This document shows positions 1 through 7,514 of a stretch of 64,000 bases of DNA, one piece after another. The translations under genes and the position numbers were made by a program. The notes below the pieces were generated by a model. The model saw only the letters and a list, made by a program, of their open reading frames with translations, had not been told where the DNA came from and made no database searches. Source of the DNA: Acidobacteriota bacterium (GTDB lineage Bacteria; Actinomycetota; AC-67); assembly GCA_016208485.1 (NCBI GenBank), contig JACQXY010000003.1, positions 1 to 64,000 of the forward strand, written 5' to 3'. Numbering within the stretch: position 1 is the first letter of the stretch; each line of letters begins with the position of its first letter.

Positions 1-74
1 AGGACCTGCCCTTCGGCGTCCACGACCCACCAGCGACGGACAATGTCCTGAGGCTTCGGGGAGAAAGTCTTCAT
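1..74 (-). CDS. rplM: 50S ribosomal protein L13, 5' end only
   Basis: The minus strand from the ATG at 74 reads MKTFSPKPQDIVRRWWVVDA and then EGQV before the window edge. This is the conserved N-terminus of ribosomal protein L13. Only 24 full codons are present; the rest lies to the left of the window. An AGGG stretch about ten bases upstream can serve as ribosome binding site. In many bacteria rplM follows rplQ and truA directly. Here truA is 9.7 kb away on the same strand, so the gene has its own promoter and accessory DNA lies between. Confidence 0.9.
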   Translation of the reverse strand, partial: MKTFSPKPQDIVRRWWVVDAEGQV

Positions 75-100
75 GCAAAAGCCCTGGTCAACGAGGAAAT

Positions 101-129
101 AGGCTACCCGCTCGGGCGCGCGGGGTCAA
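101..129 (-). promoter_or_regulatory. Promoter for rplM
   Basis: Read on the minus strand, TTGACC (124-129), a 17-bp spacer and TAGCCT (101-106) form a good sigma70-type promoter. It lies about 27 bases upstream of the rplM ATG. An own promoter makes sense because rplM is separated from the upstream ribosomal genes by accessory DNA. Confidence 0.55.
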
Positions 130-177
130 ACGGCGTGCGGGGTCGGTGCCCGCCGGGACCTCCGCCGTCGTCCGAAG

Positions 178-1572
178 CTAGCCCGGCCGGGGCGCACCCC
201 CCTGAGCGGTTGGGATCGTCAAGCGGAAGCACGCCCCCGTTGGCAGATTCGGCTCGCAGGAGACGTCCCCTCCCTGCGCGAGCGCGAGCGATCTCACGAT
301 CGCCAGACCGAAGCCCACTGAGCCCTTCTCGGCGCCCCCGGCGAACGGTTCGAAGATCCTGTCCAGCCGGTCCTCGGGCACCCCGGGTCCATGGTCGCGG
401 ATCGCGATCTCGACGTGATCGCCGCGGGACTCGGCTTCGATCCGGAAGGGAGGGCTCCCGTGCCGCAGCGCGTTCGTCGCAAGGTTCACCAAGACCTGCT
501 CGAGGCGAGCGGGGTCCGCCTTGACGCGCAAGCCGGGCTCCACGGAGACCTCTACTGCGTGCTCGGGATCGGCGAACCCGAGAGCGCGCTCGACGGCGGG
601 CCCGAGAGGAATCTCTTGCGGAGACAGCTCGAGCTGGCCGTGCTCCAACCGGGCGAGGTCGAGCAGGTCGGCAGAGAGCCGCTCGAGCCGCTCCGCCTGG
701 TGGCGGGCCGACTCGAGAAGTGCCTGCGCGCGGTCGGGCGGAAGGGGCCGGCGGCGGTCCGCCAGCAGATGGAGCGCTCCCCCGATCACGGTGAGCGGGC
801 CGCGCACGTCGTGTGCGAGAGTCGTGACGAGGCCCGAGCGGATCCGGTCGACTCGCGCCAGGTCCTCGTACGCGGTCGCAAGCTCGGCCCGCTGGCGGTG
901 CAGGTCCCGGGCCATCAGCCCCGCGACGAGCGCGATCAGCAGGCCGATCCCCAGTCGAAACGAAACGCTGTCGGACTGGAAGCGGTAGTCGTAGATCCGC
1001 GAGCCCCACACCTCGCGACCGACGTAGATCGCCGAGCTGAGCAGCCAGGAGCCGAGCGCACCCGGCAGCCGGAACCGGATGGCTCCCTCGAGCGGCAGGA
1101 TGAACAGGATCGCCCACAGCGCGGAGACCTGATCGAACGCCCAGACCCACACGAATCCGGAGACGACCCCCACGTCGAGCATCAGGCTGGCCAGGGCAAG
1201 GCGGCGGGCTCCCTGGAGGGTGCTGGTTCGACGGTGGAGGAGGCCCACGCCGATCTCGCCCGCGCCGAGCGCGGAGGCCAGGCCGAGCCCTGCCGACCGG
1301 ACGCCGGGGGGAAAGGGAAGGGTGCTGTAGGTGAGGACCTGTAGGAACACCCAGGGCACGGCGACAGCGCGGACGACGAGCATGATGCGCTCCCCGCGCC
1401 GCAGGTCCTCCAGCGGCACCGGCAGCGACGCGCGGTCTGCCGGCGCTTGCCCGGTGCCCCCGGCGTTGGAACCACGTCCTGTCCACCCGTTGCTCGCACG
1501 CCGGGCGCGCGCCACGCCGCGATCTCCCTCACGCGGGGATGTCCCGGGCCTAGACAGCGCCGTCCCTCCCAC
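178..1572 (-). CDS. Membrane sensor histidine kinase, orphan
   Basis: A 464-residue sensor kinase. Residues about 63-222 contain hydrophobic segments forming a membrane sensor region, followed by a short helical linker. The dimerisation/phosphoacceptor motif is TLAHDVRGPL with His254. The ATPase domain shows the N box NLATNALRHG (about 363-372), the G1 box DHGPGVPE (about 393) and the G2 box VGFGLAIV (about 419-426), so it looks catalytically intact. The first 60 residues are low-complexity and the true start may be later. The GTG at 1572 is preceded by GGAGG and overlaps the upstream small membrane gene by 23 bases. No response regulator gene is present in the window, so its partner and signal are unknown. 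Confidence 0.85.
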   Translation of the reverse strand: MGGTALSRPGTSPREGDRGVARARRASNGWTGRGSNAGGTGQAPADRASLPVPLEDLRRGERIMLVVRAVAVPWVFLQVLTYSTLPFPPGVRSAGLGLASALGAGEIGVGLLHRRTSTLQGARRLALASLMLDVGVVSGFVWVWAFDQVSALWAILFILPLEGAIRFRLPGALGSWLLSSAIYVGREVWGSRIYDYRFQSDSVSFRLGIGLLIALVAGLMARDLHRQRAELATAYEDLARVDRIRSGLVTTLAHDVRGPLTVIGGALHLLADRRRPLPPDRAQALLESARHQAERLERLSADLLDLARLEHGQLELSPQEIPLGPAVERALGFADPEHAVEVSVEPGLRVKADPARLEQVLVNLATNALRHGSPPFRIEAESRGDHVEIAIRDHGPGVPEDRLDRIFEPFAGGAEKGSVGFGLAIVRSLALAQGGDVSCEPNLPTGACFRLTIPTAQGGAPRPG

Positions 1573-1783
1573 TTCCGAATGCCTCCTCCGCGCTCCTCGT
1601 CAGCAGGGCGATGAGGACGACCAGGCCCGCAGATATCCCGAAGCGCAACTGAGCAAGCGACCAGAGGATCTCTACGGCGGCCAGGCCGAGAACGATTCCC
1701 GCCGCTGCGTTGACGCCGGCGCAGACGACGGCCGCGATGACGCTCGCCGGCAGGCCCGGGCGGGACGGCGAATGACCCCCCAT
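1550..1783 (-). CDS. Small two-helix membrane protein, shortened paralog of the 5500-5874 gene
   Basis: A 77-residue protein of unknown function with two hydrophobic segments. It aligns with the protein at 5500-5874: LPASVIAAVVCAGVNAAAG against LPGTVLAAAVCMGINATAG at the front, and WSLAQLRFGISAGLVVLIAL against WSLFAGRIEISTNLVILLTL at the back. About 43 residues of the longer paralog, including its middle helices, are missing in frame. The gene overlaps the start of the histidine kinase by 23 bases, so the two are probably co-translated. Confidence 0.65.
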   Translation of the reverse strand: MGGHSPSRPGLPASVIAAVVCAGVNAAAGIVLGLAAVEILWSLAQLRFGISAGLVVLIALLTRSAEEAFGSGRDGAV

Positions 1784-1810
1784 TTGACTTTGAGTCTAGA
1801 CCCATAGGAG

Positions 1811-1885
1811 ATGCATCGCGCTCGCGTCGCGCTTCTGGCCACCGCGCTGCTCGCCGTGGCCCACGGAGCGGCGCTCGTCGCCTAG
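1811..1885 (+). other. Possible remnant or 24-codon peptide, signal-peptide-like
   Basis: ATG at 1811 opens a 24-codon frame (MHRARVALLATALLAVAHGA and then ALVA, stop TAG). It looks like a signal peptide or a truncated gene tail. The AGGAG directly abuts the ATG, which is poor spacing. Its last codons and the following bases match, in opposite orientation, the 3' end of the ATPase gene at 3781 (see the inverted repeat). I regard it as a relic rather than a working gene. The rest of 1784-2000 holds nothing else I can identify. Confidence 0.2.
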
Positions 1886-1896
1886 CCTGACTTTCC
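1879..1896 (+). repeat. Outer inverted repeat, left copy
   Basis: CGCCTAGCCTGACTTTCC here matches the reverse complement of 3770-3787 (CGCCTAGCCTGACCTTCC) at 17 of 18 bases. The match extends outward as GCTCGT against GCTCGG. The pair flanks the whole IS element from outside, about 104 bp from its left tip and 58 bp from its right tip. Confidence 0.6.
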
Positions 1897-2000
1897 CCCC
1901 TCGCCGCCGGCATGGTTGAGCGCTGGCCCGCTGAACCGGTCGCAATCGGCTCCTGACCTGCGCTGTTCCCGCCCAGGATCCTTGCGTTGCCACCGCGTCA

Positions 2001-2014
2001 GGTGTATGACCTAA
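2001..2014 (+). repeat. IS left terminal inverted repeat
   Basis: GGTGTATGACCTAA, exact complement of the right end at 3698-3711. It lies just upstream of the transposase GTG at 2019. Confidence 0.8.
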
Positions 2015-2018
2015 AGCT

Positions 2019-3701
2019 GTGGCAAGCATCCACGGCAAGATGATCAAGGGCCAGACCTACTACTACCTGCGCGAGGTCGCGCGGGTGGGGGGCAAGCCCA
2101 AGATCGTCTCCCAGCGCTACCTCGGCAAGGCCGCCGACATCGCCCAGGCAATGGAAGGCGCCACAGCGCTGCCAGAGCGCACCCGTCACATGGAGTTCGG
2201 GGCGCTGGCGGCGGTGTGGGGGGTGCTTGAGCAGCTGCAGGTGGCGTCGATCATCGACGAGGTCGTGGGGGCGCGCCGGGCGGACGCCGCGGCGTCGGTC
2301 GGCACCTACCTGGCGCTGGCCACTGCCAATCGGGTGGTGGCGCCCTGCTCCAAGCTCGCGTTTGCCGACTGGTGGGCGACCACGGCCGGGGACCGCTTCC
2401 TTCCCCTGCCGGCCGCGGCGCTCGACCACCGCCGCTTCTGGGACGCGATGGACGCGGTATCGGAGGAGGACCTCGCGGAGACCCAGCGCCGCATCTCTGA
2501 CCGCGCCGTCCAGATCTTCGGGCTGGACTTGTCCGGGCTCGTGCTGGACATGACCAACTTCGCCACCTTCATAGACTCCGCCAACCCGCGCGCCCCGGTG
2601 GCCCAGCGCGGCAAGGCCAAGCAGAAGCGCACCGACCTCAGGCTGGTCGGCTTGGCGCTCGTGGTCACCCGCGACGGGGGCGTGCCGATGCTCTCCCGCG
2701 CCTATCCGGGCAACCGCCCCGACGCCGCGCAGTTCACCGGGGTGATCGACGAACTCGTGGCCTGCTTCCACGACCTCGGCGGAGAGGCGGCGGACCTGAC
2801 GGTCGCCTACGACGCCGGGCAGAACTCCGCCGAGAACCAGGCCCATATCGAAGCGCTCGGGCTGGGGTTTGTCACCTCGCTGCCGCCGTCTGATCATCCG
2901 GAGCTCCTGGCGGTGCCGTCCGGCCACTTCCGCGTCGTCGACGAAGACCGCTATGGGGGGCTGACGGCCTATGAGGCCACCGCCGTGGCCTACGGGGTCA
3001 CCCGCCGGTGCGTCCTCACCCACTCGCCCACCTTCCACGCCGCCCAGGCCCGCGGGTTCGAACAGACTCTCGCCAAGGCCCGCCGCCGTCTCGCCGAGCT
3101 TGAGGCCCGCCTCGCCCGGGGCCGCACCCGCAAGGACACCGCCGCCGTGCGCGGCGAGATCAACGCGATCCTTGCGCCCCGCTGGCTCCGCCGCGTCATC
3201 AAGGTCGAACTGAGCGGCGAGGATGCCGCCAGCCGGCGGATCCGCTGGCGCACCGACCCCGGCGCTCGCGCCCGACTCGAAGACGAGATCTTCGGCAAAC
3301 GCGTGCTGTTCACCAACCGCGACTGGCCTGTCGCCGAGGTCGTGGCCGCCTACCGCTCCCAGGCCGACGTCGAAGCCGGCTTCCGCCAGCTCAAGGACCC
3401 CAAGGTCGTGTCGTTCTCACCGATGTTTCACTGGACCGACCAGAAGATCCGGGTCCACTGCTTCTACTGCGCCCTCGCCTTGCAGGTCGCCCACCTCATG
3501 CGCCGCAGCGCCCACCAGAGCGGCCTGCAACTATCGGTGCGCGAGCTGCTTGCCACCCTCGCCGGCATCGGGGAAACCGTGCTCATCTACCCCTCAACCG
3601 GCGGGCGCCCCAAGGCCCGGCGCATGCTCACCGAGATGAGCCCCGTCCAGCGGCGCCTGTTCGACCTCTTCGGGCTCGACCGCTATGCCCCCACCGGTTA
3701 G
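2019..3701 (+). CDS. IS1634 family DDE transposase
   Basis: A 560-residue transposase starting at GTG 2019 (MASIHGKMIKGQTYYYLREV). The N-terminal segment with HGKMIKGQTYYYLRE and RYLGKA is typical of IS1634-type enzymes. The catalytic triad is visible: the first Asp in LVLDMTNFATF (about residue 178), the second in VAYDAGQNS (about 268), and the Glu in YRSQADVEAGFRQLK (about 455), which also carries the conserved Tyr/Arg/Lys positions. The length is normal and there are no frameshifts. Translation probably starts from a promoter in or outside the left end. Confidence 0.92.
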   Translation: MASIHGKMIKGQTYYYLREVARVGGKPKIVSQRYLGKAADIAQAMEGATALPERTRHMEFGALAAVWGVLEQLQVASIIDEVVGARRADAAASVGTYLALATANRVVAPCSKLAFADWWATTAGDRFLPLPAAALDHRRFWDAMDAVSEEDLAETQRRISDRAVQIFGLDLSGLVLDMTNFATFIDSANPRAPVAQRGKAKQKRTDLRLVGLALVVTRDGGVPMLSRAYPGNRPDAAQFTGVIDELVACFHDLGGEAADLTVAYDAGQNSAENQAHIEALGLGFVTSLPPSDHPELLAVPSGHFRVVDEDRYGGLTAYEATAVAYGVTRRCVLTHSPTFHAAQARGFEQTLAKARRRLAELEARLARGRTRKDTAAVRGEINAILAPRWLRRVIKVELSGEDAASRRIRWRTDPGARARLEDEIFGKRVLFTNRDWPVAEVVAAYRSQADVEAGFRQLKDPKVVSFSPMFHWTDQKIRVHCFYCALALQVAHLMRRSAHQSGLQLSVRELLATLAGIGETVLIYPSTGGRPKARRMLTEMSPVQRRLFDLFGLDRYAPTG

Positions 3702-3711
3702 GTCATACACC
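3698..3711 (-). repeat. IS right terminal inverted repeat
   Basis: TTAGGTCATACACC, the complement of the left end at 2001-2014. The transposase stop codon TAG (3699-3701) is inside it. Confidence 0.8.
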
Positions 3712-3769
3712 CGCCCACCCCGAATCTGCCCCCTGACCAGGGTACTTGCTCTCGCTGCGGGATTAACCA

Positions 3770-3787
3770 GGAAGGTCAGGCTAGGCG
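3770..3787 (-). repeat. Outer inverted repeat, right copy
   Basis: Reverse complement CGCCTAGCCTGACCTTCC, 17/18 identical to 1879-1896. It overlaps the last codons and stop of the ATPase gene ending at 3781, so the left copy may be a relic of a second copy of that gene end. Confidence 0.6.
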
Positions 3788-5073
3788 CCGAGCAACGCCA
3801 ATGGGACGACGGCGATGCCGTCGCTGCGTCGGTAGGCGTCGCGCCCGGTCGTGATGACCACCGCATCGAGCAGGTCGTCGCCGATCCGGTCGCGCAGCCA
3901 GTTGAGATGCCGCACGCTGCGCTCGTCGGCGGTGCGTGCGAGCTTCGCCTCGATCGCGACTACGCGATGATCCCCCCGTTCGACGATCAGGTCGATCTCG
4001 TGATCGCCTCCATGCGTTCGCAGATGCCCGACCGTTGCCTCGGCCGCCTGGGCGAACACCCGCACACTGAGCGCGGCCAGCGATTCGAAGAGCTGGCCGA
4101 GCAGCGTGGTGTCGCGCGCGACCGATGGACCGAGGGGTCGCCCTTCAATCAGCGCCGGGACATCGGCTCCGAGCAGGCGCGCCGCAAGCGCTGGATCCGC
4201 AAGGTGATGCTTCGGCGCGGCAGCGAGGCGGGCGATGTGATTTTTCGTCGGCAGCCACGCGGGGACCGGGTCGAGAACCCACAGCCGTTCCAGAATGTCG
4301 CGGTAGGGGATGACCGTCGTCTTGGCAGGCTTCTCGTGCTCGCCGGCCGTCGCCGCATCACGAATCGTCTCGTACGATGCCCCCGTGGCCGTGGCGGCCG
4401 CGTACGCAGTCATCCAGCGGCGGAGGCCGGCGGGGTTTCGGATCGGAAGGCCCATCTCGGCGAAGTCCCGATCGATGATCCGGTCCAGGTACCCGTCGAG
4501 ATGCGCCCGCAACGCGCGGCCTTCGAAGGTACGGAGCCCCGGGAACCCGGAGCCGCAGATCTCGGAGGCGTAGTTCTCCAGCGAGAACGAGCACTGGCCT
4601 TCGATCGCAGGGCGATCCCCGCGCAGCAGACCGGAGAGGCCGACCGAGGGCGTCGCGCACCCTCGCTCGGCCAGCGTCATCGGGCGCATGCGCAGCCGGA
4701 CGATCCGTCCCGCGCCCGAATGGGTACCCGCCGCCGGGGTCGCGGACCCGGTGAGCAGGAAGCTGCCCGGCGGCGCGCCGTCGTCCACGGCGCGCCGGAC
4801 CAGATCCCAGGACTCGGGAACGCGCTGCCATTCGTCGATCAGGATCGGCAGGTCCCCACTCACGACGCGCGAGGGATCGGCACCGATGATCTCCCTGATC
4901 GCCGGATCGTCGAGAGTCCTGACCGAGTGCGCGCGCCGGATCGCGGTGGCGGTCTTCCCCACCCCCTTGGCCCCCTCGAGGGCGATGGCCGGGAGGGATG
5001 GGACAAGCGAATCGAGTTCGTCGTCCACGACCCGCCCCAGATAGGGACTGGCGGGAACCAGTCGGACCGTCAC
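3781..5073 (-). CDS. DUF4143-type AAA ATPase with nuclease-fold-like C-terminus
   Basis: A 430-residue protein. Walker A is GAKGVGKT at residues 34-41, and Walker B is ILIDEWQ at about 77-83. The sensor-like LLTGSA follows at about 106-111. The C-terminal part shows HEIDLIVERGDHRVVAIEAK, the D...ExK pattern of a restriction-endonuclease-like fold usual in DUF4143 proteins. The family is widespread, often found in variable regions and of unproven function; some members behave like toxin or defence ATPases. The start is GTG 5073 with two direct repeats just upstream. The gene stands alone between the IS and a small membrane gene. Confidence 0.8.
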   Translation of the reverse strand: MTVRLVPASPYLGRVVDDELDSLVPSLPAIALEGAKGVGKTATAIRRAHSVRTLDDPAIREIIGADPSRVVSGDLPILIDEWQRVPESWDLVRRAVDDGAPPGSFLLTGSATPAAGTHSGAGRIVRLRMRPMTLAERGCATPSVGLSGLLRGDRPAIEGQCSFSLENYASEICGSGFPGLRTFEGRALRAHLDGYLDRIIDRDFAEMGLPIRNPAGLRRWMTAYAAATATGASYETIRDAATAGEHEKPAKTTVIPYRDILERLWVLDPVPAWLPTKNHIARLAAAPKHHLADPALAARLLGADVPALIEGRPLGPSVARDTTLLGQLFESLAALSVRVFAQAAEATVGHLRTHGGDHEIDLIVERGDHRVVAIEAKLARTADERSVRHLNWLRDRIGDDLLDAVVITTGRDAYRRSDGIAVVPLALLGA

Positions 5074-5078
5074 AAGCC

Positions 5079-5112
5079 TACGCTACCATATCGCGCATAC
5101 ATACGCTACTAT
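5079..5112 (-). promoter_or_regulatory. Tandem direct repeats upstream of the ATPase gene
   Basis: TACGCTACCAT (5079-5089) and TACGCTACTAT (5102-5112) are two copies of an 11-bp motif, 23 bp apart start to start, about two helical turns. They begin six bases upstream of the GTG start at 5073. The AT-rich content and position suggest an operator or promoter region, perhaps for autoregulation; the binding protein is unknown. Confidence 0.4.
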
Positions 5113-5499
5113 GTCGCCCTCCCGAGCAGGTCCATTCCGCGGGGGGCATACCCCAGAGGAAGATCGCTCCGATCCGCCTGGACGAGGCGGGCCGCGTGGA
5201 AGGCCGAATCCACCCGCCGTCGCACTGGGACGCATGGAGGATCGGCCCGCGACAACCATGCGGTTGCAGCAGGGCTCATGACTTGGCGCTCACCCCTCAT
5301 CCGACCGCAGCCCTCCGGCAGGGCCGGCGCGGCCGGCCCGATGACTCGCGAATCGTCGGCCCGACGGGAGCGCGGCGGACTGCTGAGGGCGCCTGCGGTT
5401 GGAAGGCTCAACCTCCTATCCCTCAAAGGGTGCCCGAGTCCCGGGGTCCCGGCGGTCGCCTCTTCGCGCCGGCACGTCCGCGTCCGACCTCCAGGGCGT
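5113..5499. other. Gene-free stretch
   Basis: I see no supported gene, tRNA or clear repeat here. Open frames in this stretch have atypical Arg/Ser/Pro-rich translations and no recognisable motif. It separates the ATPase gene from the next membrane protein. Confidence 0.5.
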
Positions 5500-5874
5500 C
5501 TACTCCGCAGGCTCCGCCGCCTCCTCGAAGGCGCGCGACGCGCTCGTCGAGAGCAGCGTGAGCAGGATGACGAGGTTCGTGGAGATCTCGATCCGCCCGG
5601 CGAAAAGGGACCAGACGATCCCGATCGTCGCAAGCGTGATTCCCGTGGGGCGCGCCCACGAGCGCAGTTGTGCGGAGCCGACCGCGACGGCAATCCACAC
5701 TGCACCCCAGAGGATGCTGATGAGACCCGCGGCCGCGGCGCGTGGGTGGCCTCGCGCCACCAACCCGAGGAACAAGCCCGCGGTCGCGTTGATGCCCATG
5801 CAGACGGCGGCGGCCAGAACGGTCCCCGGGAGGCGACTCGCCTCGCCCCGCACGTCCCGATCACCCCAGGACAT
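5500..5874 (-). CDS. Small four-helix membrane protein of unknown function
   Basis: A 124-residue protein starting at ATG 5874 (MSWGDRDVRGEASRLPGTVL). The frame is open further upstream, but that extension is Arg/Pro-rich and without homology to the paralog, so I prefer this start. Four hydrophobic segments are visible: around AAAVCMGINATAGLFLGL, ISILWGAVWIAVAVG, ITLATIGIVWSLFAG and TNLVILLTLLSTS. It is the longer paralog of the 77-residue protein at 1550-1783, which lacks the middle part. Function unknown. Confidence 0.65.
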   Translation of the reverse strand: MSWGDRDVRGEASRLPGTVLAAAVCMGINATAGLFLGLVARGHPRAAAAGLISILWGAVWIAVAVGSAQLRSWARPTGITLATIGIVWSLFAGRIEISTNLVILLTLLSTSASRAFEEAAEPAE

Positions 5875-6285
5875 CTCGGCACACCCTATCCCCCTTGGGC
5901 GCCGTCGGCACGCCGAGCGGACTCGCGCGCTCGATCGCGGGCGCGCGCCCGCAGCCCGTTCGCGGCAACGGCGCCGCAACCCCGTGAAGCAGCGACCCGG
6001 CTGGCCCGGCCGCGGGCTCGAGCGAGGGGCACGCGGGACCGGACGCCGGTCCGCCCTCGTCCGCGCCCGAGGGACAGAGGCAGCCCGCCCCGCCGCCGCG
6101 GGAGGCGCCCCGGGGGTGAACAGCCTAGGGCGCACGTCCGATACTGAACGTCGCGCGCAGCCACGAGCACCCCGACTTCGCCTATCAAGGCCCTATTTCT
6201 GCTCCGCGCGGCAGGAAGCCCCGGCCCGTGCGCGAAAGCCACAGCGTTCCTCGTGCACGAGTAGTCGGAAGGAGGAGGTGGGAAC
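5875..6285. other. Gene-free stretch between divergent genes
   Basis: About 410 bp between two divergently oriented genes. It must contain their promoters, but no convincing -35/-10 pair stands out. The only clear signal is the strong GGAAGGAGGAGG ribosome binding site just before the secreted protein gene. Confidence 0.5.
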
Positions 6286-6780
6286 ATGCCTCGAGTTCGC
6301 GTGGCGTCTCTCGTCGTCGCGCTGCTCGCCCTGCCGCTGGCGGTTGCGCCGGCTCACGCCCTGCAAGCCTCGGCGTGCGAGTTCAGCTTCGTCGTGACCA
6401 TCAGCCCGGGAACGGGCGTGACGCCGAACAAGGGGACCATCTCCGCCCCCCTGGGCGGCTCGATCACCTGCGTCGGCGAGGTGTCAGGCACCGGGCAGGT
6501 CGGGATCGAAGGGACCTACGGCGCCACGACGCCGGGCGGTGGCGACACCTGCGCGCTCGGCTCCGGCGGAGGCACGCTAACGATCAAGATCGGCACCACC
6601 GCCAAGAGCGGAGCCTTCAGCTTCCACCGTGCCGGCGCGGCCGGCGCCTTCACTGGCCTCATCGAGGGGATGGGCAATCTCCGGGGCGGCTTCGCCTTCC
6701 AGCCCACCACGGGTGACTGCGTCCAGACCAAGGTGACCAAGGCGAACGTCACCGGCGTCGGCGTCCTCTCCCACGTTTAG
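6286..6780 (+). CDS. Secreted protein of unknown function
   Basis: A 164-residue protein with a clear Sec signal peptide: basic MPRVRVAS, a hydrophobic core, and a probable cleavage after AHA at about residue 25. The mature part is Gly/Thr-rich with three or four cysteines (SACEF, ITCVG, DTCALG, GDCVQ) and alternating beta-type segments, suggesting an extracellular beta-rich fold with possible disulfides. I do not recognise the family. A strong ribosome binding site precedes the ATG, and a terminator hairpin follows the stop. Confidence 0.75.
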   Translation: MPRVRVASLVVALLALPLAVAPAHALQASACEFSFVVTISPGTGVTPNKGTISAPLGGSITCVGEVSGTGQVGIEGTYGATTPGGGDTCALGSGGGTLTIKIGTTAKSGAFSFHRAGAAGAFTGLIEGMGNLRGGFAFQPTTGDCVQTKVTKANVTGVGVLSHV

Positions 6781-6794
6781 ATCGCCGCCAACAA

Positions 6795-6825
6795 GAGAGG
6801 CGGGGGACCCCCGCCCTCGCCTCTC
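6795..6825. terminator. Bidirectional hairpin between convergent genes
   Basis: GAGAGGCG (6795-6802) pairs with CGCCTCTC (6818-6825), with a GC-rich inner stem. It lies between the stop of the secreted protein gene and the stop of the convergent PepSY gene. There is no T-run, which is common in high-GC genomes. Confidence 0.55.
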
Positions 6826-6847
6826 AACCTTCCACCTGCCGGCCTCG

Positions 6848-7513
6848 CTAGACCTCGCGCACGAAGGCGCCGTGCCAGGTGTGGTACCACACCGCCCCAG
6901 TGGCGGCGTTCACCGAGAGCATGCCCGCGGTGCGGCCGTCCCGTTCGGTCATCAGGGTGTCGTACCCGTGGAAGGCGTGGACGTGATCAGAGGGAGTCTC
7001 GCCGGGACGGTTGACCTCGAGCCAGCGGCGGGCGATCTCCCGCGCCTCCTTCGCGCTCACGGCCGTGCTCCCCCCCGAGCCGTCTCCCATCATCCCGTAC
7101 TTCGCGTTCCACATCATATTCGGGCCGGGCTCCGGGAACACCGCCCCCGTCCACCGGTCGACGAGCACCTCGAACGCGCCCCGGCCCGTGCTCTTCTCCT
7201 CGACCACGGCGTAGAAGTTCGAGTCGAACTCGAGCAGCTCTCCCAGCTCGAGATCGGGGCTTCCGTAGCGACCGAGGTACCGCTCGACGGCGGCCTTCGC
7301 CTGCGGCGGGGAAACCCGGGCCGGGCCACGACCGCGCGCCCCCTGGCCCATCATGCCGCCGCCCTGGCCCATCATCCCGCCCTGGAACCCCCAGCCCTGG
7401 ACGCCGGTTGGCCCCAACCGGCGCGCCCCCGTGAGGGTCGACCCGACCGAAGCCAGCACGAGCGCGACGCCGACGAGCGCGAGCCCCACGATGCCGATCG
7501 TGCGGGATCGCAT
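6848..7513 (-). CDS. Membrane-anchored PepSY-like protein with Met-rich segment
   Basis: A 221-residue protein starting at ATG 7513 (MRSRTIGIVGLALVGVALVL), preceded by AGGGAGGG. It has one N-terminal signal or anchor helix, then a Gly/Met-rich stretch with two GGMMGQG units, which could bind copper or another soft metal. Then come two PepSY-like repeats: one with AKAAVERYLGRYG and YAVVEEKSTGRGAFEVLVD, the other with AREIARRWLEVN and MLSVNAATGAVWYHTWHG. It follows the SHOCT gene with one base between stop and start, so they form a two-gene operon. The partner protein is unknown. Confidence 0.7.
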   Translation of the reverse strand: MRSRTIGIVGLALVGVALVLASVGSTLTGARRLGPTGVQGWGFQGGMMGQGGGMMGQGARGRGPARVSPPQAKAAVERYLGRYGSPDLELGELLEFDSNFYAVVEEKSTGRGAFEVLVDRWTGAVFPEPGPNMMWNAKYGMMGDGSGGSTAVSAKEAREIARRWLEVNRPGETPSDHVHAFHGYDTLMTERDGRTAGMLSVNAATGAVWYHTWHGAFVREV

Positions 7514-7514
7514 G

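Larger units (their letters stand above)
2001..3711 (+). mobile_element. IS1634-like insertion sequence, complete
   Basis: The element is bounded by a perfect 14-bp inverted repeat, GGTGTATGACCTAA at 2001-2014 and its complement at 3698-3711, and contains a single uninterrupted transposase gene. The start codon lies five bases inside the left repeat and the TAG stop lies within the right repeat, so the element is very compact. I see no convincing target-site duplication: the flanks are CGTCA on the left and CGCCC on the right. The insertion may therefore be old, rearranged, or the true ends may differ by a few bases. The intact gene and perfect ends suggest it could still be active. Confidence 0.85.

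Noticed and set aside
104-1486. Long open frames overlapping the histidine kinase in other frames on both strands
   Set aside because: Their translations are Arg/Pro/Ala-rich without motifs; in GC-rich DNA such shadow frames are expected. The kinase frame carries all family motifs.
1879-3787. Composite transposon ends
   Set aside because: The outer repeats are only about 18-24 bp, overlap coding sequence on one side and have no second transposase; I report them as a rearrangement trace only.
5113-5499. tRNA or small RNA gene
   Set aside because: GC-rich short stems can be drawn, but no cloverleaf, no clear promoter and no terminator were found.
3685-6147. An 820-codon plus-strand open frame
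   Set aside because: It runs antisense to the DUF4143 ATPase and membrane gene. The translation is low-complexity Arg/Pro/Gly with no recognisable domain.
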